Shown here: positions 8,006 to 17,820 of the stretch, one piece after another | Layout: every line of letters starts with the position of its first letter | How positions within the stretch are numbered: position 1 is the first letter of the stretch | Origin: Burkholderiales bacterium | GTDB taxonomy: Bacteria; Pseudomonadota; Gammaproteobacteria; Burkholderiales; SG8-41 | Direction of reading: 5' to 3' | Length of the DNA: 64,000 nt | Assembly: GCA_020854035.1 (NCBI GenBank) | Contig: JADZGE010000012.1 | Span: forward strand, 124,001-188,000 | The notes under the pieces: model-generated | The model's database searches: none | What the model saw: the letters and a program-made list of their open reading frames with translations, nothing else | What the model was told of the DNA's origin: nothing | Made by a program: the position numbers and the translations under genes

Positions 8006-9652
8006 ATGACGATCATGACGGGCGGACAGGCGCTGGTGCAGCAGTTGAAGCGCGAGGGTATCGACACGATCTTCGGACTGCCGGGCATCCAGCTCGACTG
8101 GATATTCGACGCCATCCATGCGGAGCGCGAGCACTTTTCCCTCTTCCACCCGCGCCACGAGCAGGCATGCGTCTACATGGCCGACGGCTATGCGCGCGTG
8201 ACCGGGAAGATCGGGCTCGCCCTCGTCGTGCCCGGGCCGGGACTGCTGAACGCCGCCGGCGCGATCGCGACCGCGTATGCCGTGTCCTCGCCCGTGTTCG
8301 TCGTCACCGGGAACATCGAATCGAGGAACATCGATCGCGGCAAGGGGCTGCTGCACGAAGTCCGCGATCAGACCGGCATGATGTCGCACGTCACCAAGTA
8401 CCAGGCGCGCGCGCTGACGCCGGCGGAGGTTCCGAAGCTGGTGCACGAGGCGGTGCGGGCGCTTTCCACGGGCCGGCCGCGGCCGGTCGAGCTCGAGATT
8501 CCGCCCGACGTGCTCGAGGCGAAGGGCGAAGTGTCCCTCGTCGATCCCGAGAGTTTCGAGCGTCCCGGACCGGTCCCGGATCTCGTCGAGAAGGCGGCAC
8601 GCCTGCTGGCGACGGCGAGGCGCCCCATGATCTTCTCCGGCGGCGGGGTCATCCGCAGCGCCGCTTCGGCGGAGCTTGCGCGGCTGGCGGAGCTGCTGGA
8701 AGCCCCGGTCGTCATGAGCGTCAACGGCAAGGGCGCGCTGTCCGATCGCCACGAGCTGGCGCTGCCGTTGCGCGGCCTGCCGGTCGTCGGCCCGGAGGCG
8801 GACCTGGTGCTGCTCGTCGGCACGCGCTTCGTGCAGGGCCTCATGAGCCAGGTGTTGCAGCCCTGGGTGGCGGGGAAAACGCTGATACACCTCGACATCG
8901 ACCCCGCGATGATCGGGAACACGTACGAGACGGCGCTCGCGCTGGTTGGTGATGCACGCAAGGGCCTCGCCGCGCTCGCCGACGCCATCGGGCGGCGCCC
9001 GGCGGGACGCGAATCGCGCCGCGCGGAGCTCGCCGCGCTGAAGCGCTTCCTTGAAGCGGACGCGCGCAGGCAGTCCCCGCAGGCCGACTACGCCTACGCG
9101 ATCCGCGACGCGCTTCCGGACGAAGGCGTGTTCGTGCAGGAATCGACGCAGGTCGGCTACTGGTCGGCCGCCGCCTATCCCGCGTATCGGCCTTGCACCT
9201 ATCTCACTTCCGGCTACCAGGGGACGCTCGGCTACGGCTTCGCCACGGCGCTCGGCGCGCAGGTGGGGTTGCCCGATCGCCCGGTGGTGTCGATCAACGG
9301 GGATGGCGGCTTCGCCTACAACGTGGCGGAGCTCGCGACGATGGTCCAGCACCGGATACCGCTCACGGTCGTCGTCTTCAACGACAACGCCTACGGCAAC
9401 GTCAAGCGCTACCAGGAGACACGCTTCGGCGGGCGCACCATCGCCTCCGACCTGCACAACCCCGACATGTTGAAGCTCGCCGAGGCATACGGGCTGGAAG
9501 CGCGGCGCGCGCGTTCTCCCGCCGAGCTGAAGGCGACCCTCAAGGAAGTGCTCGAACGCCGCGAGCCGGTGCTGATCGAGGCGCCGGTCCCGCCGATGCC
9601 GGCGGTGAATTTCCGTCCGTACGTGCGCGAGGATGCCGCGGTGGCCGGATAG
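8006..9652 (+). CDS. Thiamine-diphosphate-dependent enzyme (acetolactate synthase large-subunit-like)
   Basis: 548 aa with the three-domain layout of acetolactate synthase/decarboxylase-type ThDP enzymes: N-terminal PYR domain with FGLPG and the catalytic-glutamate region HEQACVYMADGYARVTGK (about residues 50-68), a central domain, and the C-terminal PP domain with the metal/ThDP motif GDGGFAYNVAEL and NDNAYGNV. It carries no FAD-specific mark I can use to separate true AHAS from related 2-oxoacid decarboxylases or lyases, and no small subunit gene is adjacent. The ATG at 8006 follows an ACGAGGAG ribosome-binding site. It lies between two damaged toxin-antitoxin clusters but is intact, so it may be island cargo or the original chromosomal gene there. 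Confidence 0.85.
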   Translation: MTIMTGGQALVQQLKREGIDTIFGLPGIQLDWIFDAIHAEREHFSLFHPRHEQACVYMADGYARVTGKIGLALVVPGPGLLNAAGAIATAYAVSSPVFVVTGNIESRNIDRGKGLLHEVRDQTGMMSHVTKYQARALTPAEVPKLVHEAVRALSTGRPRPVELEIPPDVLEAKGEVSLVDPESFERPGPVPDLVEKAARLLATARRPMIFSGGGVIRSAASAELARLAELLEAPVVMSVNGKGALSDRHELALPLRGLPVVGPEADLVLLVGTRFVQGLMSQVLQPWVAGKTLIHLDIDPAMIGNTYETALALVGDARKGLAALADAIGRRPAGRESRRAELAALKRFLEADARRQSPQADYAYAIRDALPDEGVFVQESTQVGYWSAAAYPAYRPCTYLTSGYQGTLGYGFATALGAQVGLPDRPVVSINGDGGFAYNVAELATMVQHRIPLTVVVFNDNAYGNVKRYQETRFGGRTIASDLHNPDMLKLAEAYGLEARRARSPAELKATLKEVLERREPVLIEAPVPPMPAVNFRPYVREDAAVAG

Positions 9653-9671
9653 CGTAAGACCGGAGCGCGGC

Positions 9672-9690
9672 GGGCCGCGAAACGCGGCCC
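9672..9690. terminator. GC-rich hairpin after the TPP enzyme gene
   Basis: Perfect 8-bp stem GGGCCGCG-AAA-CGCGGCCC starting about 20 bases after the stop codon. There is no run of T after it, so it is only a possible terminator or RNA-stability element. Confidence 0.4.
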
Positions 9691-9779
9691 GTCACCAACA
9701 CGGAACTCTGCCACGAACGCGAGCAGGTGACGGCGGGCTGCCTGGGACCCGGGAGAGTACGCCTGCAACCGCCGCCCGG

Positions 9780-10917
<1,138 letters not shown>

Positions 10918-10931
<14 letters not shown>

Positions 10932-10949
10932 TCTACTACCCAATTTGGG
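10918..10949 (-). promoter_or_regulatory. Tandem palindromes over the NTase start, likely autoregulatory operator
   Basis: CCCATATTGGG at 10918-10928 and CCCAATTTGGG at 10939-10949 (plus-strand reading). Each is an inverted repeat, and their centres are 21 bp apart, two helical turns, so a dimer pair could bind on the same face. The block overlaps candidate start codons of the NTase gene, whose own winged helix is the natural candidate binder. Confidence 0.55.
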
Positions 10950-11051
10950 CATATACCAAGCCACGCCATGGACGCCCTACCTCAGCGTTAGCCTAACCTC
11001 CACAGTTGGCGGTCACATTCGCTGACTTTGGTCTGCAAGTCCTTGAAAGAA

Positions 11052-11127
<76 letters not shown>

Positions 11128-11401
11128 ACAGTACTGCCACAACTCGACCTGCTGCTGCCTGCTTCGCCCGCCGACACGAGGATCACGGACTCGAACACAA
11201 CCACCCTGGCTGCTTCGCATCCACCCCTCCTGAAAGGAGGGCAAGGTTCTGTGCTCCGCCAGTGTGCCGTTGGGGCGGTGCCCGCCAGCGGAAAGCGCGC
11301 AATGTAATCGTCAATCGCCTTGATCGTCAAGAAGAATTCCCCGTCGCCGCGCCGCTCGCTGTGCATCTGCCGTCAAACGGGCGCGCTCTGCCGGGCGCAC
11401 C
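11128..11401. other. Gap between tRNA-Phe and the PEP-CTERM gene terminator
   Basis: No gene I can support. It contains a short hairpin CCCTCC-TGAAA-GGAGGG (11225-11241). A minus-strand stretch around 11270-11335 reads TIKAIDDYIARFPLAG, which resembles the N terminus of DUF1801-type proteins but then stops resembling anything. That could be a gene remnant, at low confidence. Confidence 0.3.
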
Positions 11402-11430
11402 AAAAAAAGGGGGCCGGCGACGCGGCCCCC
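11402..11430 (-). terminator. Rho-independent terminator of the PEP-CTERM gene
   Basis: On the minus strand: GGGGGCCG, loop CGTCGC, CGGCCCCC, followed at once by seven T residues. It begins 24 bases after the stop codon of the PEP-CTERM gene. It is the only terminator in the window with both a strong stem and a U-tract. Confidence 0.88.
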
Positions 11431-11453
11431 GGCGCAGGCTCGCCCTCCGCGGG

Positions 11454-12113
11454 TCAGGCGCGCGCCCTCCTCCTCCTCGAGAAGCCCATGGCGCCCAGCG
11501 CGGCGGCGAGCAACGCGGCGCTCGCCGGCGCGGGAGCCTCGACGGTAGGCCATTCGCGAATGACGAGCTCGCCTTCGCAAAACTCCTTCGCTGCGCAGAT
11601 CACTCTCTTGTCGATGAACACGATCGTGCCGGGCTCGAAGTCGAACCCGTCAAACTCGATCGTGTTGCCGGATATCGTGCCCTCGAGCCTGCCGCGGTCG
11701 CCGTCCGGCGAACGCCAGATGATGACACCGACCTGCCACACGAAACGGCCGAGATCGCTGGTACGAACGATCACTTCGTGCCAGTCGGTCCAGTCAAGAC
11801 CCGGCAGGTCTTCCTGCCCGACGACGAGATACTCCCTGATGGCAACCACTTCCTCCGGTTTGATCCGCCTGATGCCGAACGTCTTGCTCCAGTTCGGCGC
11901 CTGCGGATGCGCGGCAATGCCGACCGGCGCGGTGGCGCTGCCGACTTCGCAGGTAAGACTGATCCCCGGCGTGTCGGGCGGCCCGCACGCGACCGCTGAC
12001 GCAAACTGACCAGGGCCGTCCGGACCCATGCCGACCGGGTGCGCCGCTGCCGGTGCCGCGCATAGCGCCAGGCCGGCGGTCATCGCCCGGAGCATCCCTC
12101 GCAGTGCGAACAT
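11454..12113 (-). CDS. PEP-CTERM sorting-domain protein (exported)
   Basis: 219 aa. N-terminal signal peptide (MFALRGMLRAMTAGLALCAA, cleavage near AAAHP), a beta-rich middle with four Cys, and a C-terminal sorting signal EAPAPASAALLAAALGAMGF followed by SRRRRARA: a short Pro/Ala motif, one membrane segment and an Arg-rich tail. The canonical PEP tripeptide is replaced by APAPAS, a variant within this class. Such proteins are processed by an exosortase and linked to extracellular polysaccharide; no exosortase gene is in the window. A sigma-54-like promoter lies about 130 bases upstream and a strong terminator follows, so this is a single-gene unit. The function of the middle domain is unknown. 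Confidence 0.82.
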   Translation of the reverse strand: MFALRGMLRAMTAGLALCAAPAAAHPVGMGPDGPGQFASAVACGPPDTPGISLTCEVGSATAPVGIAAHPQAPNWSKTFGIRRIKPEEVVAIREYLVVGQEDLPGLDWTDWHEVIVRTSDLGRFVWQVGVIIWRSPDGDRGRLEGTISGNTIEFDGFDFEPGTIVFIDKRVICAAKEFCEGELVIREWPTVEAPAPASAALLAAALGAMGFSRRRRARA

Positions 12114-12245
12114 GACACCCTCCTCTGCCTCCCCGGATCACCGAGGCAACGACCGGAAATCCCGATCGGGCCGGCGCGCCGCATCGCAGAACGAGACACA
12201 CCTGCAACATGCCGGAAGCATGTGGGGGGCGGCATGGATGATTAC

Positions 12246-12261
12246 TGCATATTTCGGGCCA
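12246..12261 (-). promoter_or_regulatory. Sigma-54 (-24/-12) promoter of the PEP-CTERM gene
   Basis: Minus-strand TGGCCCGAAATATGCA against the consensus TGGCACGN4TTGCA: 10 of 12 fixed positions match, and the key GG and GC doublets are at the correct spacing. The predicted start of transcription is near 12236, giving an untranslated leader of about 120 bases. The leader includes a perfect dyad ACATGC-CGGAA-GCATGT at 12207-12223. The rest of the 339-base gap up to 12452 holds no gene. It contains AT-rich dyads (GGAATT...AATTCC around 12392-12435) that could be an enhancer-binding site. Confidence 0.65.
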
Positions 12262-12452
12262 GTTCGCTTTTCCGCAAACTTTCAACGGCTTGGAAAACAA
12301 GCCCGCAGGCGGGTGTAAATTCCGTTGACAAATCCGCGGCCCGCGGCGCCTCCCGCCTGCGCTCCCGGCCGCGGGAATCCCGGATTCCACCGGGAATTCA
12401 AAATGTTACCGCGATACTTCACGCTGTAAATAATTCCGACAAGCCACGCGCC

Positions 12453-13658
12453 CTACCACGCGGCCTCCAGCGTCTCCGCGAGCATCCCGGGCTCGCGCGA
12501 GAATTCCCGCTTCGGGTCGGCATTGAAGTTCCGCAGCGCGTGCTCGACCAGCCGCGGCAAGATCGCGCGATCGACGCCGAGCGCCGAAAGCCTGACCGGC
12601 ATGCCCACGGCGCGAAACGTCGCGTCGAAATGATCGGCCACGGCGTGCGGTGCCCGCTCGAGGGCCGCGCCGGCCGGGGGAAGGTCGAGAGCGCGCGCGA
12701 CGCGCGCAAGCGCCTCCGGGTCGCGCCCGCCGAGCCGCCGCGTCACCGTACCCATCAACGCGGTGTAGGCCTCGCCCTGCCGGACGTGCCCGCTCATCGC
12801 GATGAGCGCCGTGGAGAGCGCGTAGGCGACACGCGACACCCACAGCCGATCGAGTTGCGCGCCGCCGTCGTCCGCCTCGCGATTCTGCATGAGCGTCGCC
12901 GCGCACAGTTCGTAGCGCGCCGAGACGTCCGCGGGATCCCCGGCGCGCGGGAGAGCGCCGGCGGCGAGGCGGTAGGCCTGCAACCGGTCGCCCTCGACCA
13001 GCGGATTCGCCGTCCCGCCGAGATTCATCGCGGCGCGGCAGTAGAGGCCGGCCGCGGTGGCGCGCACGAGTGATACGGGCGCGGTGAGCAGCGCCTCCTC
13101 GTCCCAGAAGATCGACGCGGGGCGCGTCTTCGGGTCGAAGAACTCCAGCGCGCGGCCGGTCTCGTCGTCCTGCATCCGCGCTCCGCCCCGGTTTTGCGCC
13201 GTCGTCGGCGCCGTAAGCACGTTGACGATCGGAAGCTTGGCCGCCATCAACCGCGCGCTCACCGCGGGCCCGTGCCCGGGATAGGTCGTGACGAGATCCT
13301 CGATGGGGCGCTGCTCCGCGAGCAGAATCGCGACGATCCGCGTGCCCTGTATCACGCTGCCCGCGCCCACGCCGATCAGGAGGTCCGCTCCGGCCGCGCG
13401 CGCCGCCGCCGTCGCCCGCGCGATCGACGAGCGCGAAGTCTCCTTGTCGACTTCGTCGAAGACTCCCGCGCAGGCGGCGCCGAGCAATCCGCGCATACGC
13501 GAGACCAGCGGCGTCTGCCGCGACACCGTGCGCCCGCTCAGGATGAACGCCCGCCGCGCCCTCAAGCGGGCGACCTCGTCCGCCAGCCTGTCGAGCGCGC
13601 CCGCGCCGCTGTAGAGGCGCAGCGGGTGGCTGACGAGGCGGAAGTCGTAGCGGCTCAC
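12453..13658 (-). CDS. Iron-containing alcohol dehydrogenase-like protein (metal ligands altered)
   Basis: 401 aa from a GTG that overlaps the stop of the upstream carboxyltransferase as GTGA. The fold is recognised from the N-terminal Rossmann part (VARLRARRAFILSGRTVS, ADLLIGVGAGSVIQGTR, NVLTAPTTAQNRGGARM) and the helical C-terminal half, as in maleylacetate reductases and group III ADHs. The usual GGGSxxD motif reads GAGSVIQ. The segment that normally carries the metal Asp and His (GxDAxxHAxE) reads ATAAGLYCRAAMNL, and the later HALAHPLG reads YALSTALI; only the last His (SGHVRQGEA) seems to remain. It may therefore not be a metal-dependent dehydrogenase. Last gene of the CoA-ester operon that begins with the citrate-synthase-like gene. 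Confidence 0.7.
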   Translation of the reverse strand: MSRYDFRLVSHPLRLYSGAGALDRLADEVARLRARRAFILSGRTVSRQTPLVSRMRGLLGAACAGVFDEVDKETSRSSIARATAAARAAGADLLIGVGAGSVIQGTRIVAILLAEQRPIEDLVTTYPGHGPAVSARLMAAKLPIVNVLTAPTTAQNRGGARMQDDETGRALEFFDPKTRPASIFWDEEALLTAPVSLVRATAAGLYCRAAMNLGGTANPLVEGDRLQAYRLAAGALPRAGDPADVSARYELCAATLMQNREADDGGAQLDRLWVSRVAYALSTALIAMSGHVRQGEAYTALMGTVTRRLGGRDPEALARVARALDLPPAGAALERAPHAVADHFDATFRAVGMPVRLSALGVDRAILPRLVEHALRNFNADPKREFSREPGMLAETLEAAW

Positions 13659-15241
13659 GGGCGCACGCCGTACCTCGCCTTCGGGCCGAGATCCGCCGCC
13701 AGGCGCGGCTGCATCGCCCTGACGAACCGGCACAGGTAGGGCCGCGTGTCGCGCGGATCGATCAGGTCCTCGACGGCAAACGCCTCGGCCGTAAGAAAAG
13801 GCGATTTCATCTTCCGCAGCTCGTCTTCCAGCTCCTTCTCGCGCCGCGCCGGGTCGGGCGCGTTCTCGATCTCGCGCCGGTAGACGGCGCGCACGCCGCC
13901 CTCGACGGCGAGCGAACCCCACTCCCCGGACGGCCAGGCGACCTTGAAGTCGAGCCCGTACTTGTCGATGCCAACCCCGCCGCCCATGCCGTAGCACTTG
14001 CGAGTCACGACCGAAATGATCGGCACCGTGGCCTGGCACTTGGCATGGATCGCGCGCGCGCCCTCGCGCAGGATGCCGGCCGCCTCCGATTCCCTGCCGA
14101 TCATGAATCCCGGCGCGTCGAGAAAGAACACCAGGGGAACGTGAAAGCAGTCGCAAAGCTCGATGAAATGCGCCTGCTTGCGCGCCGACTTCACGTCGAT
14201 GCGCCCGCCCAGCAACGGGTTGTTCGCGATGACGCCGACGGGGTAGCCGTCCAGGCGGGCGAGCGCGGTGATCGCGGCGCGCCCGTATGTCGACTGGACC
14301 TCGAACAGCGAGCCGCGATCGACGATCATTTCGAGGACTCTTTTCATGCTGTAGGGCTTGCGCGGATCGCGCGGCACGATGCGCACGAGATCGTCTTCGC
14401 GGCGGTCGGCCGGGTCATCGCCGCGCACAACGGGCGGGGACTGCCAGACGTTCGTCGGAAGGTACGACAGGAACCGGCGGATCATGGCGAAGCACTCCGG
14501 TTCGCTTGCCGCGACGTTGTCGATCGTGCCCGCCATGTCCACGGCGACTGCGTGCCCGCCGAGCTCCTCCTTCGTCAGCTTTTGACCCAGCCCGCGCTCG
14601 ACGACGGGCGGTCCCGAGGCGAATATCGTGCTGTTCCTCACCATGACCGACCAGTGCGACATGACCGCGCGCTGCGCGGGCCCGCCGGCCGCGACACCCA
14701 GCACGGCGCTTACCACGGGCACCGCGCCGAGCAGATCCGCCACGTTCACGCCGGGCGCGTTGGTGTGTCCCGGAAACACCGTGAAGCCGCGCGCGGCGGA
14801 AGCGACGCCGCCGCCGTAGCCGTCGATCAGCCGGATGAGCGGGATGCGGTAGTAATAGGCGAGGTCGTCGATGAAGCCGCCCTGCCCGCCCTTGCGGCGG
14901 CCGTGGCCCCAGCTCGTACCACCGCGCACGGTCGTATCCTCGCCGCCGATCGCGACCGGTCGGCCCTCGATTTCGGCGATGCCCATCACGTAGGGCGCCG
15001 GGATGACCTCTACGAGGCTGCCGTGCTCGTCGTAGTGGCCCTTGCCGGTGAGCTTGCCGACTTCCTGGAACGAGCCGGGATCGATGATCCCCGCGATGCG
15101 CTCGCGCACGGTGAGGAAGCCCTGCTCGTGGCGTCTGCGAACGGCCTCCTCGCCGCCCATCGCCTCGGCCCACTTGTAACGCTGGCGGATTTCCTCCGCT
15201 TCGAGCTCCCAGCCCGCGCGCTCTTCGCCGCTCTCGCTCAT
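13655..15241 (-). CDS. Acyl-CoA carboxylase carboxyltransferase subunit (type A)
   Basis: 528 aa, carrying both the N- and C-terminal crotonase-type domains of the biotin-dependent carboxyltransferases (PccB/MccB superfamily). It moves carboxyl from carboxybiotin to an acyl-CoA. Marks: RERIAGIIDPGSFQEVGKL (about 47-66), FLSYLPTNVWQSPP, the C-domain blocks GVIANNPLLGGRIDVKSARK, CDCFHVPLVFFLDAPGFMIG and TRKCYGMGGG, and the closing YLCRFVRAMQPRL. The N-domain lacks the (D/E)SGAR motif and instead reads LIDGYGGGVAS, as does the paralogue at 31744; both end in GVRP. Substrate unknown. Its stop overlaps the GTG start of the iron-ADH-like gene. No biotin carboxylase is in this operon. Confidence 0.88.
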   Translation of the reverse strand: MSESGEERAGWELEAEEIRQRYKWAEAMGGEEAVRRRHEQGFLTVRERIAGIIDPGSFQEVGKLTGKGHYDEHGSLVEVIPAPYVMGIAEIEGRPVAIGGEDTTVRGGTSWGHGRRKGGQGGFIDDLAYYYRIPLIRLIDGYGGGVASAARGFTVFPGHTNAPGVNVADLLGAVPVVSAVLGVAAGGPAQRAVMSHWSVMVRNSTIFASGPPVVERGLGQKLTKEELGGHAVAVDMAGTIDNVAASEPECFAMIRRFLSYLPTNVWQSPPVVRGDDPADRREDDLVRIVPRDPRKPYSMKRVLEMIVDRGSLFEVQSTYGRAAITALARLDGYPVGVIANNPLLGGRIDVKSARKQAHFIELCDCFHVPLVFFLDAPGFMIGRESEAAGILREGARAIHAKCQATVPIISVVTRKCYGMGGGVGIDKYGLDFKVAWPSGEWGSLAVEGGVRAVYRREIENAPDPARREKELEDELRKMKSPFLTAEAFAVEDLIDPRDTRPYLCRFVRAMQPRLAADLGPKARYGVRP

Positions 15242-15266
15242 CGTGTTCCCCTGCCCGCTTTGCGCG

Positions 15267-16277
15267 TCACGGCCGCTGGGCGCGACCCGCGAGTCCCAGC
15301 TCCGTCAGCGCCTCTTCCAGCGCCTTGTACTGCGCCTCCCAGTAGCGGGCGGCCTCCCGGCCGCCCAGGTAGCGGCCTACGCGGAAGTTCCTCTCGACAT
15401 CCTGCTTCCATTCCTCGGATTGGCTCAGGGCCTCGAACGCCGCGACCCAGAATTTCACGTGCTCCTCCTGCATGCCCTTCGGCCCGACCATGCCACGCCA
15501 GCTGTCGAACACCGCGTCGGCGCCCTGCTCCTTCCACGTCGGGACCTCGGCGAGCAACCCCCCCATCCGCTGCGGCGCGCTCATCCCGAGGATGCGCAGC
15601 CGGCCGGCGCTCACGTGCGGCAGCACCGCGGCGAAGGTCGACGCGGCAACGTCGACGTGGCCGCCGAGCGCGGCCGTGAGCGACTCGCCGGACGACTTGA
15701 ACGCAACGATCTTCATGCGCTTGATGTCGACTCCCGCCGCCTTCATCGGCAGCGCCACGCCCATGTGAATGTGGTTGCCCACGGCGGTGGCCACGGCGAC
15801 GCTCAGGGAATCGGGTGCCGCCCTGAGCTGCCGGACCAGGTCGCGTCCCGAGCTGACCGGGGATTCGGCCCGGACCACCGTGAAGATATACTCGTTGAAG
15901 AGCAGCGCGATGGGCGTGATGTCGTGGATATCGAACGTTCCCTTGCCGGCGATGCGGCTGGTGAAGAGCGTCGGGGCGAGCATCATCAGGTAGTGCGGGT
16001 CGGGCGCATGTTGCCGGAAGTAGGCATAGGCGAGGCCGCCTCCCCCGCCGGGTTTGTTCACGATGACGGCGGGCGAGACGATTTTCCGGCTCTCCCAGAT
16101 GCGCTGGATGGCCCGGGCGGTGAGGTCCTGGTTGCCTCCCGGCGCGGCGCTGACGATCAGCTCGACCGCTCGTTGCGGTTTCCACTGGGCCGCGGCACCC
16201 CCGGCGAAGCCAGCTCCCAGGCAACCCGCGCCGAGCACGAGCGCCCGCGACAGTCGCTCTCGCATTCGCTTGTTCAT
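15267..16277 (-). CDS. Tripartite tricarboxylate transporter substrate-binding protein (Bug/TctC)
   Basis: 336 aa periplasmic binding protein. Signal peptide MNKRMRERLSRALVLGAG ending at GGAAAQW, then the divergent family opening PQRAVELIVSAAPGGNQDLT, VIVNKPGGGGGLAYAYF and a C-terminal half typical of the family. It is more divergent than the other four copies: the opening has SAAPGGNQ instead of PFPAGGGTD. The start ATG at 16277 overlaps the stop of the CoA-transferase gene (ATGA). Probably brings in the acid that the neighbouring CoA-transferase activates, which is inference from context. Confidence 0.85.
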   Translation of the reverse strand: MNKRMRERLSRALVLGAGCLGAGFAGGAAAQWKPQRAVELIVSAAPGGNQDLTARAIQRIWESRKIVSPAVIVNKPGGGGGLAYAYFRQHAPDPHYLMMLAPTLFTSRIAGKGTFDIHDITPIALLFNEYIFTVVRAESPVSSGRDLVRQLRAAPDSLSVAVATAVGNHIHMGVALPMKAAGVDIKRMKIVAFKSSGESLTAALGGHVDVAASTFAAVLPHVSAGRLRILGMSAPQRMGGLLAEVPTWKEQGADAVFDSWRGMVGPKGMQEEHVKFWVAAFEALSQSEEWKQDVERNFRVGRYLGGREAARYWEAQYKALEEALTELGLAGRAQRP

Positions 16278-17527
16278 TTCCGGTTTCCTTCCCGCCGCGC
16301 CGGCGCCGCCGGCCCGGATGCGATCACCTTCGCGCGTTCCAGTTGCACAATTTCCTCCGGCGGGAGCCCGAGGACGTCCCGCAGTACCTCGAGCGTGTCC
16401 CGCCCGACGCGGCCGCCGCTGCGCCCGATCGCGCCCGGCGTCCGGGTAAGCCGCGGCACCGGGGCCGCCATCGCGATGGACCCCAGCTCGTCGTCCGGAA
16501 CCTCGCGGATCATCTCGCGCGCCCGGAAATGCGGGTCCTTGAAAATATCCGCCATCGTGTAGATGCGCGTGAAGACGACGTCGTGCGCCGACAGTTCCCG
16601 CTCGACCGCTTCGTAGTCCCGTTCCGCGAGCCATGCCGCGACGATGGCGTCCATCTCGTCGCCGTGCCTGACGCGTTCCAGCCGCGTGTTGAAGCGGGCG
16701 TCCTCCAGGATATCCGGCCGCCCGAGGGCGAGGCAAAGCCGCCGGAAGCTGTTGGTCTGCGAGCCCTGCACGTGCACGTAGACGCCGTCGCGCGTCCGGA
16801 AGAGATTGTTGACGACGCTGCCGGAGTGGCCCGCGCCCTCGCGCCCGACGACATAGCCGAGCTTCTCGTAGGCAGCGATGTGGGCCTCCATGAAGCTGAA
16901 CGCGCATTCGTAGAGGGCCGTGTCCACCACCTGCCCCACCCCGGTGCGGTCGCGATGCCGCAACGCCATCATCGCGCCGAACGCGGCATAAAGTCCCGTT
17001 ATGCAATCCGTGAGGCCGATGTTGGCGCGGGCGGGCGGCCGGTCGGGGTCGCCGGTCACGTGGCGCAGCCCGCCCACCGCCTCGCACACGACGCCATAGC
17101 CCGGGCGCTGGCTGTAGGGGCCGGTCTGCCCGTAGCCGGACACGCGCACCAGCACGAGCCCCGGGTTGACGCGACACAGCTCGTCGTAGCCCAAGCCCCA
17201 CTTCTCGAGCGTGCCCGGGCGGAAATTCTCGATGACGATGTCGCATTGCGTCACGAACCGGCGGATGAGCACCTGCCCGGCTTCGGTGCGCAGATCCACG
17301 ACGATCAGCTTCTTGTTGCGCATCAGGCTCGCCGCGTAGAGCGGCTTGTCCCGGTAGCGCTTGCCGGACACGCGCACCGGGTCGCCCTCCGCCGGTTCCA
17401 CCTTGATGACCTCCGCCCCGAAGTCGGCGAGCAGCCGCGCGCAGAACGGGCCCGCGATGGTCGTGCCGAGCTCCAGGACCCGTACGCCCTGCAATGGCTT
17501 CAGGTCGCCGGCGCGGTTGTCATGCAT
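16274..17527 (-). CDS. CaiB/BaiF-type family III CoA-transferase
   Basis: 417 aa. Transfers CoA between acyl-CoA and free acid through an enzyme-bound aspartyl-CoA. Family marks: GVRVLELGTTIAGPFCARLL (about 14-33), ADFGAEVIKVEP, RNKKLIVVDLRTEAGQ, ENFRPGTLEKWGLGYDEL, VRVSGYGQTGPY, and LTDCITGLYAAFGAMMAL, which contains the likely catalytic Asp. Length is normal. Translationally coupled to the downstream Bug gene. A gap of 293 bases upstream separates it from the next Bug gene and shows no further gene. The substrate is unknown; an organic acid bound by one of the flanking Bug proteins is a reasonable guess. Confidence 0.92.
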   Translation of the reverse strand: MHDNRAGDLKPLQGVRVLELGTTIAGPFCARLLADFGAEVIKVEPAEGDPVRVSGKRYRDKPLYAASLMRNKKLIVVDLRTEAGQVLIRRFVTQCDIVIENFRPGTLEKWGLGYDELCRVNPGLVLVRVSGYGQTGPYSQRPGYGVVCEAVGGLRHVTGDPDRPPARANIGLTDCITGLYAAFGAMMALRHRDRTGVGQVVDTALYECAFSFMEAHIAAYEKLGYVVGREGAGHSGSVVNNLFRTRDGVYVHVQGSQTNSFRRLCLALGRPDILEDARFNTRLERVRHGDEMDAIVAAWLAERDYEAVERELSAHDVVFTRIYTMADIFKDPHFRAREMIREVPDDELGSIAMAAPVPRLTRTPGAIGRSGGRVGRDTLEVLRDVLGLPPEEIVQLERAKVIASGPAAPARREGNRK

Positions 17528-17820
17528 GGGGCTGGCATCCAGGAAAAAGGCGAAGGCCGGGCGCCCGGGGCGCGCTTGCGCTGCACCTCCGGAGTTCTCG
17601 CGACGCCCGGTCGATCAGTCTAAAGCCAAATCCGCAACCGCGGCACGGCGCGTGTCCGCTTCGTGGAACACCCGCGATCGCGAGCCCATGCGCGCGTCCG
17701 TGACGCGACCGCCCGCGGAGCAGGCGAGCCGGGACGGCAGCGCTTGCGGCGCGCGCGCGATGAATAACGGACCGCGAAATCCGCCAAGGTGAAATGCTCT
17801 CCCCGGGGCCGCGACGCCGC

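Noticed and set aside
7934-9457. 507-codon minus-strand open frame opposite the TPP enzyme
   Set aside because: The plus-strand protein has all ThDP-enzyme motifs, and the antisense frame has none.
12222-13073. Plus-strand open frame starting in the PEP-CTERM promoter region
   Set aside because: Mostly antisense to the iron-ADH-like gene, with no ribosome-binding site or protein-like composition.
13659-14156. N-terminal extension of the iron-ADH-like frame
   Set aside because: The upstream 166 codons lie out of frame inside the type A carboxyltransferase and are not family-like; the GTG at 13658 with GTGA coupling is the better start.
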